In this document: in pieces, positions 1 through 7,842 of the stretch
Position numbering within the stretch: the first letter of the stretch is position 1
Layout: each line of letters opens with the position of its first letter
Source: a virus
IMG/VR virus record: IMGVR_UViG_3300047667_001165
Coordinates: 1 to 43,632 of that record
DNA: 43,632 nt
Direction: 5' to 3' (one strand)
Notes under the pieces: generated by a model
What the model saw: only the letters and a program-made list of their open reading frames with translations
The model's database searches: none
What the model was told of the DNA's origin: nothing
Position numbers and translations under genes: made by a program

Positions 1-3000
1 TTAAGTTTACTACAACGTCATCATTAGATTTCCAAATAGCTTGAAGACTTCCATCAGAGGGGTCGCCAAAAGCCATAGCCATCTTTTCTCTTTCAAAATA
101 CATAAGCCATTCACGTTTGCTGTTTCCATAGTCGTACTTAGCAATAATACTTTCAGAACCTGCAATTGCTGCATTATCATTTTTCGCCCTAGCTGTAACC
201 GACAAGTTGTTGGTAATATCTAAATCCGTGTTGTCAGGAACTGATATATAATCATTCGACCCATCGAAAAGAGCATAGCCCTCATAGACATTAGCTGTGC
301 TTGGTGATACAACACCACCTAGCGCAACGTTCTTAAAATCGAATGTTGATTCTGCATCGTTGTGTCCTGCCACTGGAATGTTTCTTAGTGTGTTACCAAG
401 AGCATCAGTGTCAGCTGAAGTTAATTTAGGGATTCTTATGTTCGCTGGTGAACCTGCAACTGTTCCATCATTAGGAAAGTTAAGTGTTGAACCATCAAGA
501 AACACTCTACGAGGTGAACCTACAACTGTACCGTTATTTGAACCAGTTTGGTCCAGCCATTTTGCATCTGTGTTTCCATAGCCTCCAACACTCCATGCTA
601 CTGTATCGCTCAAATTAGTAATAGACACGTCTGAAATAATTCCTATAAAACGTCCAGCATTGGTATTATACGCACCGACAGTTAGAGGGGAGGCATTAGC
701 CATTGAATCAATAACTGTTGGGTCAGATTGTGGGGAATAAGTAGATTCCGCCCCATCAATAAATATTTTAGTAGCAGTGCTGTTTGAATTAGATATTATA
801 AAAATAAGTTCGTGTTCCAGACCGTCAGTTACGTCAATATTACCTGAAATTACTACTTGGTCTGTACCATCCCCTAGGAGAATAGTTGGTTGTCCTGAGT
901 TTAAGTAGCACAACCACCTAGCTGTTCCACTACCGCCAGCTTTTGAAGCTAAAGCTTTCACACCATCATCGTCTGAGGTAGCAATAGTGACTTTTACTTT
1001 AAACCCTGCGTCATAATCTAAAACATCAATATCACCGTAGAGAACAGCATCATCAGCACCATCAAAATACATACGTTCATCACCTACTGGTATTACTGTA
1101 TCAAGCCAGTCTTCATCTGTGTTTCCATAGCCATTCCAACCTGCAACACCATTGACGGTAATATTAGATATTGACCCCTCAAAAGTGAGTGTAAAAGCGT
1201 CGATGGTATTGTTGTATCTTCCCCCAAACATTAAAGGGAAATTATTATTTATTGTTGTTTGGTCAATACTAGAAGTTCCTTCTGATATTGTATCGAAGAA
1301 TACTTCATAAGTAGTTCCATCAGATATTATTCTAATAGTATGAAAGTCTCCATCATTAGCACCTGCTATTGTAATAGGTGTGCTTGAACCAGCACTAAGA
1401 GTGACGACTACATTAGAGTCATTAGCTAATATCGAAATAGTTTTAGCTGAAGTCCCTCCACCATTTCCTTGATGAGCTATATACGCTGTTTGATTAGCTG
1501 TTCCTATATAACTAACAGTCATATCGAAAGCACCACTAATATCTTGGACTGTTTCTGTTGTCACTAAATTATCCACACCATCAAAGTGCATATACTTATT
1601 AAACCCAGTGTTAATATTGTAATGGAAAACATCTTGTGTGCTACCCCAGAATGTACTTTCTGTGATGTTTGTTGCTGTCCCATGATTTCCATTGCCTGAA
1701 ACGTCATTGATTCTTGTTCCTGCTCCTTCTGAGAATGGGTAATTCAATTGAAGAACTCCTGCTTTGTAGATTTTAACTCCCCACATTTTACCATCGAATG
1801 TCTCCCATGAAGTTGCTGTCCCACGTTCAAGCATTGCACTGTTGAGTTCAATATCTCCAGATAGGGTTTGAGTATCGTTTAAAGTTCCGTTTATTTTGAA
1901 TGTGACGCTTGTTCCTACACGAACCAACGATATTTTATAGTCTGTTCCTGTCAAGAATGTAAATCCATTGAAGTTTACATACCCACCAGCATTATCATAA
2001 ATTGCAAGCCTCCCAGAGTCATTTAATGTAACCCGTGAAGTCGAACCACCACCATCACTGTTGGCTAATATATGTCTTCCTGTAACATCATCAGCATTTA
2101 TATTAACCTCAATCTCAAAATCGCCATCAAGAACAATCGCTGTTGTGAATGTTACACCGTCGTCATTACCATCGCCATGACCACAATTACTCCCCTCAAT
2201 TAAAGCATAAGGTTTAACGAGTCCAGAGTTTTGCAAAGTGTTTCCGAATACATCAAGAGTTGGGAGTGCTTCGTCTCGTGGAACGTATGTTGTTCCCTCA
2301 ATTGCAACACCGTTTACGATTACGTTTGAGATGTATTGTGAAGTGATGTCCCAATTTGTATCAGGAGAGTAACCTCCTAAATAAACAGGGTCTGTTCTTG
2401 TGATGTTTGATATAACAATCTCATGGTTTTCATCGTCAGTAAGCAAAGTATAAAGTTCAGCACGCGTCCCACTAAAGGCTACACCGTCGATTGTAACTAC
2501 AAGCGTTCCGTAGCTACCAGAAATAGCAGTGCTGGTAGAGCCAGAATCCATAGCGAGTAGGAAAACGGTAGCAGAGTTACTAATAATGATAAATTGAGTT
2601 GTCGCACCGTTATTATTAAATGTGAATGATAAATCGGTCAAAGCAATGCTTGGAGAGATAAGCGTGTCATTTCCTATAAAGTAATTACTATACCCAACTT
2701 GATTTTGGTAACTATAAACATCTTGTGTTGCGTGGAAAGTTGAGAGTGTAGCATTTGTAATTACACCGTGGTTACCGTTTCCAGAACTGTCAAAAGATGT
2801 TGTACCATCGACCTCGTCCATTTTGTAGAACACTTGAAGAACTCCAGCTTTGTATATTTTAACTCCCCACATTTTACCATCGAATGTCTCCCATGAAGTT
2901 GCTGTTCCACGAAGAAGCATCGCACTATTTAGAGTAATATCCCCAGTTACGGGTTGGGTATCTTCTAAAACATCGTTTACTGTGAGGGTTACGCTTGTCC

Positions 3001-3442
3001 CTGTACGAACCAAAAACACTTTATAGTCAGTTCCTGTTAGGAAAGTGAATCCAGTAAAGTTTACAACAGTATTACTATCATTAGAGATATTAAGATATCC
3101 AACATAAGTAAAAGAGATACGTCCATTACCCGATACAGCAGAATTAGCAAATATATGACGTTCAGTAACGTCGTCACCGTTCATATTAAACTCAATCTCA
3201 AAGTCTCCGTCAAGAACAATTGCTGTTGTGAATGTGATTCCATCATCTGTACCATCACCATCAAAACACTTCCCTTCTAACAGAGGTCGTTTAGATGTCC
3301 CAGTCTGATTTCTTGTTTTACTGTAGAATTTGTTTCCTTCTATCTCGGCACCCTGATACAATAACCCAGAGAGAGATAGAGAGTCAAGTTCCCCGTATCC
3401 CGCACGCTGGACCATATTTGGTTGTAATGTAACTGAGTCCAT
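1..3442 (-). CDS. LamG-repeat tail fibre / adhesin, C-terminus beyond the left edge
   Basis: The reading frame is open from the ATG at 3442 to the left edge of the window, giving at least 1147 residues; the C-terminus lies outside. The protein is made of repeated beta-sandwich (LamG / concanavalin-like) modules: FDG-D-D motifs, TFTTAIVLDGDFEIE-type strands and the block WETFDGKMWGVKIYKAGVLQ occur twice with an offset of about 1086 bp, and GYGNTD..WLD recurs further on. Such modules bind carbohydrate, so a receptor- or surface-glycan-binding tail fibre is inferred. The start lies 3 nt after the stop of the upstream gene, so the two are probably co-transcribed. Low-complexity threonine-, asparagine- and glycine-rich composition fits a virion fibre. 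No catalytic motif was recognised. It could instead be a head-decorating adhesin. Confidence 0.75.
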   Translation of the reverse strand, partial: MDSVTLQPNMVQRAGYGELDSLSLSGLLYQGAEIEGNKFYSKTRNQTGTSKRPLLEGKCFDGDGTDDGITFTTAIVLDGDFEIEFNMNGDDVTERHIFANSAVSGNGRISFTYVGYLNISNDSNTVVNFTGFTFLTGTDYKVFLVRTGTSVTLTVNDVLEDTQPVTGDITLNSAMLLRGTATSWETFDGKMWGVKIYKAGVLQVFYKMDEVDGTTSFDSSGNGNHGVITNATLSTFHATQDVYSYQNQVGYSNYFIGNDTLISPSIALTDLSFTFNNNGATTQFIIISNSATVFLLAMDSGSTSTAISGSYGTLVVTIDGVAFSGTRAELYTLLTDDENHEIVISNITRTDPVYLGGYSPDTNWDITSQYISNVIVNGVAIEGTTYVPRDEALPTLDVFGNTLQNSGLVKPYALIEGSNCGHGDGNDDGVTFTTAIVLDGDFEIEVNINADDVTGRHILANSDGGGSTSRVTLNDSGRLAIYDNAGGYVNFNGFTFLTGTDYKISLVRVGTSVTFKINGTLNDTQTLSGDIELNSAMLERGTATSWETFDGKMWGVKIYKAGVLQLNYPFSEGAGTRINDVSGNGNHGTATNITESTFWGSTQDVFHYNINTGFNKYMHFDGVDNLVTTETVQDISGAFDMTVSYIGTANQTAYIAHQGNGGGTSAKTISILANDSNVVVTLSAGSSTPITIAGANDGDFHTIRIISDGTTYEVFFDTISEGTSSIDQTTINNNFPLMFGGRYNNTIDAFTLTFEGSISNITVNGVAGWNGYGNTDEDWLDTVIPVGDERMYFDGADDAVLYGDIDVLDYDAGFKVKVTIATSDDDGVKALASKAGGSGTARWLCYLNSGQPTILLGDGTDQVVISGNIDVTDGLEHELIFIISNSNSTATKIFIDGAESTYSPQSDPTVIDSMANASPLTVGAYNTNAGRFIGIISDVSITNLSDTVAWSVGGYGNTDAKWLDQTGSNNGTVVGSPRRVFLDGSTLNFPNDGTVAGSPANIRIPKLTSADTDALGNTLRNIPVAGHNDAESTFDFKNVALGGVVSPSTANVYEGYALFDGSNDYISVPDNTDLDITNNLSVTARAKNDNAAIAGSESIIAKYDYGNSKREWLMYFEREKMAMAFGDPSDGSLQAIWKSNDDVVVNL
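1750..3290 (-). repeat. Internal duplicated LamG module (offset about 1083-1086 bp)
   Basis: Two stretches of the fibre gene, roughly 1750-2200 and 2836-3280, are near-copies of each other. The best conserved part is around 1751-1825 against 2837-2911, where only a few bases differ. The offset is a multiple of three, so both copies are in frame. This is a tandem duplication of one LamG-type module of about 360 codons and a likely site of recombination between fibre variants. Confidence 0.75.
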
Positions 3443-3445
3443 AGA

Positions 3446-4894
3446 TTAAGCTGGCTGTAAAACTAAATAAACACGATATTCACTTGCAGCTACACGATCA
3501 ATCGATAAAGTCCATCCTTTGTTTGCTGCCTGATTCGCAACTTCTGTAAAATCAGCCCACGGTGTCATACCAGAAGCTACAGACAAAGCTCTACCCCCTG
3601 TTGCATCCTGAGTTCCTGAGATAGTCCCTGACTGACCTATTGGTAAGTTAGTTGGGATTTGAATCTCCGTGTCAGAATCATGGACGAGTGTTGCCTTTTT
3701 ACCTGAAGAAACATCCCAATCGGTCTCATTAGTGACAATTGATAGAGCTTGGGTAGAGAGATAGTTCGCAAACTTTGTGGCATCGCTTGTGTCTTCGGCA
3801 TTTCCTAGAGCAAGGCTGGATCGGAATATGGCAGCATCTAATATATCAGACCCGTTATTACCTCTAAGCATTGCACCTGATAGACCACTAGAGACCCCGC
3901 CTTGGATTCCTAAAGTATATTCTACGAAACTTGTTAGAGTTGTTCCGCTCGTGTTAGTAGCGGTTGATTCAATAATCCACCAACCTAGAAAAGTGGCATT
4001 TTTTAGAATTGGATTTAGAACATAATCTTCTGTTAACACCCCTGCTTTTGCAAGTGACATGTTAGCGTAATTTCCCTGCCCATACTGCATTACCACATTA
4101 CCGTTATCATCACTGAAACGGTATAGTCTATGCCCTACCAAAGTAGTAGATCCTATTGCTGTAAGAGTTCCGGCGTTATCCCAAAATTTAGGTATATCGG
4201 TATTTCCCCCTGCATCATATGTAGTTCGGTCTGCCAAGTAAAACTCTGCATTCTCTACTAAACCAAAAGGAGCAACGTGGGGTCTGTGGATATTCCCCGT
4301 GCCGCCATACTCCAAAAAGCTTCCAGCCGCCAAATCGAAACCAAGGTCTGCCCTACCCGTAACCTCCATGTCTTTTTTAAATGGCACACCCTGTGCAAGC
4401 AAGTATGAATAAATAGTTCTTGTATTATTAGCATAATTGCCAATAGGGTTATTCAAATATTCAAAGCCAACTATTTGGTTAGTGGTGAGGTTAACCGCAA
4501 TACGCATCGTGAAAATCTTCCTAACCCAATCTTCGTCAGTTGGAATAGTAATCTGTTGCTGTATTGTATTATCCTTATCAAGGTAAACAAACGTCGAGGG
4601 TGCTGTTAAATTTGCAACTGTAACTCCGGATTCGCCTCCGAAATGCTGATGAACATACCCTTGGTCTGATTGGATCTCCCCTCCAACTGCGCCGTGTGTA
4701 AAGGTAGCTCCCCCAACTGTGACAGAACATACATAAGTTGTATTGACCCCTGTCCCACGAGCTGCTAACAAAGAGTGATCAACACCCTCAACAAAATCTT
4801 GGAGGTTGGCTTTCTCAACCACCTGCAACTCCGTAGTATCTATCGTGATGTTGTTGGATGAACGATCAATAGGTAGTTTTCCGTCTATAGGCAT
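3446..4894 (-). CDS. Putative virion structural / tail-fibre protein, 482 aa
   Basis: A 482-residue protein with no transmembrane segment and no enzymatic motif that I recognise. It is rich in Gly, Thr, Asn and Ala with alternating short hydrophobic stretches, as in beta-rich phage fibre and spike proteins. The N-terminus begins MPIDGKLPIDRSS and the C-terminal part (GGRALSVASG, then SEYRVYLVLQPA) looks like a compact beta domain. It lies directly upstream of the LamG fibre gene (3-nt gap) and downstream of another small virion-type gene, so it is inferred to be part of the distal tail or adhesion apparatus, perhaps a connector or short fibre. A TATAAT-like stretch sits immediately before the ATG. 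The function is unproven. Confidence 0.6.
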   Translation of the reverse strand: MPIDGKLPIDRSSNNITIDTTELQVVEKANLQDFVEGVDHSLLAARGTGVNTTYVCSVTVGGATFTHGAVGGEIQSDQGYVHQHFGGESGVTVANLTAPSTFVYLDKDNTIQQQITIPTDEDWVRKIFTMRIAVNLTTNQIVGFEYLNNPIGNYANNTRTIYSYLLAQGVPFKKDMEVTGRADLGFDLAAGSFLEYGGTGNIHRPHVAPFGLVENAEFYLADRTTYDAGGNTDIPKFWDNAGTLTAIGSTTLVGHRLYRFSDDNGNVVMQYGQGNYANMSLAKAGVLTEDYVLNPILKNATFLGWWIIESTATNTSGTTLTSFVEYTLGIQGGVSSGLSGAMLRGNNGSDILDAAIFRSSLALGNAEDTSDATKFANYLSTQALSIVTNETDWDVSSGKKATLVHDSDTEIQIPTNLPIGQSGTISGTQDATGGRALSVASGMTPWADFTEVANQAANKGWTLSIDRVAASEYRVYLVLQPA

Positions 4895-4928
4895 AATTAT
4901 AAGTAGTGTAAAATGTAAATATTAGATG

Positions 4929-5381
4929 TTAAGAAGAAACCATATACTCGACAATAAAGGTATCGCCAGAAGCAACAGTGAGAATAACACCAGAACCTAG
5001 TTCGTTTTTACCATTCTGTTCTGCCGTATAATTGACGGTCTCTCCAGTGATGATAGGTGTAACTACAGAATCAATATCAGTGAGTGTCGAACTGTCTGAT
5101 AGTATTGCTTTTAGATTGAATGATACGATAGTAGCATCAGTAGTCCATGTTGTAGGTCCACTAAGCTCCACTCGCTTAACATCTAAAGTATTAACCATAG
5201 CATCTTCCACTGTGGTAATGAGGGTTGCCCAATCGGGGAACTCTGTGCTACTCGGCGGTGTGCTTACAGAGTATGGTCCTAGGCGATTACTAAGCAATAC
5301 GCCCGAATCATCCTTTAGAATGACAATTTCAAGCTCACCAGAAACGGTGTATCTCTTGGCGAATCTACTACTAATACTCAT
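4929..5381 (-). CDS. Hypothetical small virion-associated protein, 150 aa
   Basis: Unrecognised 150-residue protein, acidic and rich in Thr, Ser and Val, with alternating hydrophobic residues suggesting beta structure (for example VKRVELSGPTTW and GVILTVASGDTFIVEYMVSS). There is no signal peptide, Cys pair or catalytic motif. It is the first gene after gp4 in the fibre cluster and is followed by the 482-residue structural gene after about 34 nt. A structural or chaperone role in the tail-fibre module is inferred from context only. Confidence 0.55.
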   Translation of the reverse strand: MSISSRFAKRYTVSGELEIVILKDDSGVLLSNRLGPYSVSTPPSSTEFPDWATLITTVEDAMVNTLDVKRVELSGPTTWTTDATIVSFNLKAILSDSSTLTDIDSVVTPIITGETVNYTAEQNGKNELGSGVILTVASGDTFIVEYMVSS

Positions 5382-5413
5382 ACTTTTAATTAGTCTCCAC
5401 TCAAGATTTTTCT

Positions 5414-5899
5414 CTAAAGGAAAGGAACCTTATTATCTTTAAGATGTTTTTCACTAACAATCATAAACTTCCAACCTTTCTTTTTAGCGAAGTCATTTGC
5501 AGCTTCCCATTTAGATTTGTTAATTATCCACATTTTAGTTTCGTAAAGGAGAGTTGATCTCTTCTTTTTCTTGGTAGCTTTGGGTCTTTTGTTCTCTTTG
5601 ATTGCTTTGATCTCCCTCTCGGGTTTAATCTCAACAATTATGATTCCTTGATTTTTTGTTTCGACATATAAATCCACCCAATATTGACAAACCCTTTTCT
5701 TGACTTTGTTATAATAAGGAACCCAAATAGTCTCACTACCCCATTTGAGGATATTGGATGATTTTTCAACTCTCCACATATATTCAAACTCCAATTGAGA
5801 ACGATACTCGATTGGAGTTTGGTTTATATTCTTTTCGGGGTATCTTGGTTTGTAGATACCTTGGTGATATGATGGTCTTGGTTTTCTGTTCTTAGCCAT
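5414..5899 (-). CDS. 4: Head completion protein, T4 gp4 family
   Basis: The 161-residue sequence follows the layout of T4 gp4 (about 150 aa): a basic N-terminus with Y-PRYPEK, the block TPIEYRSQLEFEYMWRVE, then KWGSETIWVPYYNKVKKRVC, a Y-VDLYVE strand, the acidic-lysine core IIVEIKPEREIKAIK, and a C-terminal WEAANDFAKKKGWKFMIVSE helix-strand. In T4 this protein acts late in head assembly, after DNA packaging and before tail joining. The D...E-IK pattern resembles TnsA/Holliday-resolvase-type nuclease folds, an established similarity of the family. It lies 5' of the small fibre genes and about 170 nt after a promoter-like repeat. Confidence 0.8.
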   Translation of the reverse strand: MAKNRKPRPSYHQGIYKPRYPEKNINQTPIEYRSQLEFEYMWRVEKSSNILKWGSETIWVPYYNKVKKRVCQYWVDLYVETKNQGIIIVEIKPEREIKAIKENKRPKATKKKKRSTLLYETKMWIINKSKWEAANDFAKKKGWKFMIVSEKHLKDNKVPFL

Positions 5900-5960
5900 C
5901 TACTATTATATTACATCAATTCTGGGCGTATGCTGAATCTCCATCCCATTCTTAACGCAT

Positions 5961-6023
5961 ATCCCTTAAATATTAATTATAGTGTACGTTACGTTAGAAG
6001 TTAATTATTTAATCGGAGTATAC
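5961..6023 (-). repeat. 63-bp direct repeat, distal copy, containing a promoter-like element
   Basis: This copy matches the sequence at 7564-7626 in 57 of 63 positions with no gap, and flanks the SGNH-fibre gene on its 3' side. On the minus strand it carries a TTAACT box (5999-6004), a 17-nt spacer and a perfect TATAAT (5976-5981), so it could drive the gp4 gene. It also retains the coding end of the propeller gene (GTATACTCCGATTAA), which shows that it is a duplicate of that gene junction. Confidence 0.8.
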
Positions 6024-6046
6024 ACACCACCAATCAAGGTGGTGTG
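6023..6046 (-). terminator. 9-bp perfect hairpin after the SGNH fibre gene
   Basis: CACACCACC at 6023-6031 pairs perfectly with GGTGGTGTG at 6038-6046 around a 6-nt loop. The hairpin begins 21 nt past the stop of the minus-strand SGNH gene. It is not followed by a clear T-run on that strand, so it may be a weak terminator or a 3'-end-protecting stem rather than a classical intrinsic terminator. Confidence 0.4.
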
Positions 6047-6067
6047 GTTGATATTCTTTTAGAGGAT

Positions 6068-7549
6068 CTATGGTAGCAAGAGTGCGGCTAAGTGAGCTGC
6101 ACCGATATCACCGAAGTGTGTGGACGCGACCGAGAATCTGTCATCACGGCATGAGCGAGGTACGATTCCTTTGCCTTGGTCCATGCTGTCGTCAGAGTCG
6201 AGAGGCGTGTAGTTGTCAGAGTTGACGAACCAGTCTTGGGTGTCGAAGTAAGTGACATACGGTGTGGCATCACAGAAAGGCTTTACGATAGCTTGGATTT
6301 GGGCTCCGTATGCGGTGCGGTCGTCTATGGTGGCGTCGGTGGCGTCGGTGACTGTGCGGTTAGGTATGCCTAGGACAAGGATGTTCTGGTTTCCAGCCAG
6401 AAGGAAGCGATTGATTGCGTCAAGGGTGTTTTGGGCGGCGGTTGCCATGGCGCTATTACCGTCGTTGTTACCCATGAATATGATGGTGTATTTGCGGCGC
6501 AGGTCAGCTAGTGACGTTCCGTTGATACGGGAAATTATAGATACTGAAGTTTCTCCACCAACACCGTTCAGGTCGTGGTCGTGTAGTCCCATTCCCGTGG
6601 CGAAACCTTTGACATAAGACGGGTCCGCGAAGGACGCGGTGGTGAGTGAGTCTCCCCATGCACCTACGCCGAGGTTGACTCGTATATATTCCCGCCAGTG
6701 TGCTGGTTTAAGTTGTTCAACAAGGGGGTAGTAGTCCGACCCGATTGCTTTTTTGTAGTAAAGAACTCCTCCCGATTCCCCGTCAAGTAACGTGGAAGCA
6801 GCAGCGGCAGTCTGAAAGGATTTACCGATGTGAAGAGGTTGGTCCGTGGTCTCGGTATAGGATGAATACAGTGCGGCATCCGTGTCAAGAAGGCCGACTC
6901 CGCTTACTAACAAAGTCATTTTAGCTCCGTCATTTTGCATGAGGGTAGTGTATCCCACACCGGCTTCGATAGGGCTGATACGAAGTTGGTCGAAGTTACC
7001 AGTGCTGTTAGCACGACGGCAATAGAAAGTGATTTCATCGCTTGCGGCCCATGTCATCCAGTTAACCTCGGAGAAGTCGGAAGAAGTGGCGGTTGACTTG
7101 GCACTACTAAGCAATCCGTCAGAGGTAAGCGCGTCATGTCGATGTGTGATGATCGCTGTGAATGCGTTGCGTGCATTACCTAGGTCGCCTGTCACGGCTG
7201 ACATGGTTGTGCCGTCAAAAGTGCGGGCTTTGTAGAACGATTGGTCGGATGTAGGGTCAGGCAAGGAACCAACGATGGTGGCGTTGTTACTGCCTCGGAT
7301 GTCCGTGATGGTCGCGCCGTCTTCGCCCATGATCCAGACATTGTCGGCCAAAGGGATTAACGTGTCTAGCGGGTTACTGGTTAAATCAATATCAGTAGTT
7401 GAAGCATCAGAACCTGTTAGGGTTAAGGTTGATCCGGTTAAACTTTGCGTGTATGTGGTATCAACTGCTCCTATCTGATTCCTGATAGCTGTCTTTTCTT
7501 CTTCTGAATTGGCATCACCCAAAACAAATTTAGTCGCAGCTAATGACAT
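6068..7549 (-). CDS. Chimeric tail fibre: phage-type N-terminus, LamG-like domain and SGNH hydrolase
   Basis: From the ATG at 7549 the protein has 493 residues; an in-frame ATG at 7570 would add MGYEGRE, but a promoter -10 box ends only 8 nt before it. Residues 1 to about 65 look like a phage fibre anchor. The middle resembles a LamG-type sandwich (VWIMGEDG, TFDGTTMSAV). The last 200 residues show SGNH-hydrolase blocks: GAWGDSLTT (nucleophile Ser), an intermediate VGGET Gly, MGNND (Asn) and a terminal STHFGDIGAAHLA (catalytic His), although the usual Asp three residues before that His is not present. Such domains deacetylate or de-esterify surface polysaccharide. G+C rises sharply after the first 65 codons (41 of 60 at 6301-6360, against 21 of 60 at 8401-8460), indicating acquisition of the enzyme part from a higher-GC source. 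Confidence 0.8.
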   Translation of the reverse strand: MSLAATKFVLGDANSEEEKTAIRNQIGAVDTTYTQSLTGSTLTLTGSDASTTDIDLTSNPLDTLIPLADNVWIMGEDGATITDIRGSNNATIVGSLPDPTSDQSFYKARTFDGTTMSAVTGDLGNARNAFTAIITHRHDALTSDGLLSSAKSTATSSDFSEVNWMTWAASDEITFYCRRANSTGNFDQLRISPIEAGVGYTTLMQNDGAKMTLLVSGVGLLDTDAALYSSYTETTDQPLHIGKSFQTAAAASTLLDGESGGVLYYKKAIGSDYYPLVEQLKPAHWREYIRVNLGVGAWGDSLTTASFADPSYVKGFATGMGLHDHDLNGVGGETSVSIISRINGTSLADLRRKYTIIFMGNNDGNSAMATAAQNTLDAINRFLLAGNQNILVLGIPNRTVTDATDATIDDRTAYGAQIQAIVKPFCDATPYVTYFDTQDWFVNSDNYTPLDSDDSMDQGKGIVPRSCRDDRFSVASTHFGDIGAAHLAALLLP

Positions 7550-7563
7550 TTCTCTACCTTCGT

Positions 7564-7626
7564 ATCCCATAAATATTAATTATAGCATAAGCTACGTTAA
7601 AAGTTAATTATTTAATCGGAGTATAC
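7564..7626 (-). promoter_or_regulatory. 63-bp direct repeat, proximal copy, with sigma70-like promoter
   Basis: This copy spans the end of the propeller gene (stop at 7612-7614) and the start of the SGNH-fibre gene. On the minus strand it has TTAACT (7602-7607), a 17-nt spacer and TATAAT (7579-7584). Transcription would begin around 7572, which favours the downstream ATG at 7549 as the true start. The same two boxes and spacing are kept in the second copy at 5961-6023. Confidence 0.5.
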
Positions 7627-7842
7627 GCCACAAGACCCATCACTATACATCGACCCAGCCTCATCAAAGTATAATACCTCATTACAACTCGGCTCTGTGG
7701 AATATATTCCACAAGGCCCGCCAGTATATCTCGCACCGTCCCCACCGAAGTATAATACCTCATTACAACTCGGCTCTGTGGAATATACAACACAAGGCCC
7801 GCCAGTATATCTAGCACCGTCCCCACCAAAGTATAGTGCGTC
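7612..7842 (-). repeat. 81-bp in-frame tandem repeats (27 residues)
   Basis: Two nearly identical 81-bp units occupy 7762-7842 and 7681-7761, followed towards the C-terminus by a diverged partial unit down to the stop. Each unit encodes one LYFGGDGARYTGGPC module. Variation in copy number would lengthen or shorten the protein tip without a frameshift. Confidence 0.9.

Noticed and set aside
297-581. Plus-strand frames in 1-3440
   Set aside because: The minus-strand fibre frame is open throughout and contains repeated LamG modules; the plus frames are shadows.
6252-6617. 121-residue plus-strand frame opposite the SGNH fibre
   Set aside because: A by-product of high G+C on the other strand; the minus-strand frame has clear SGNH motifs.
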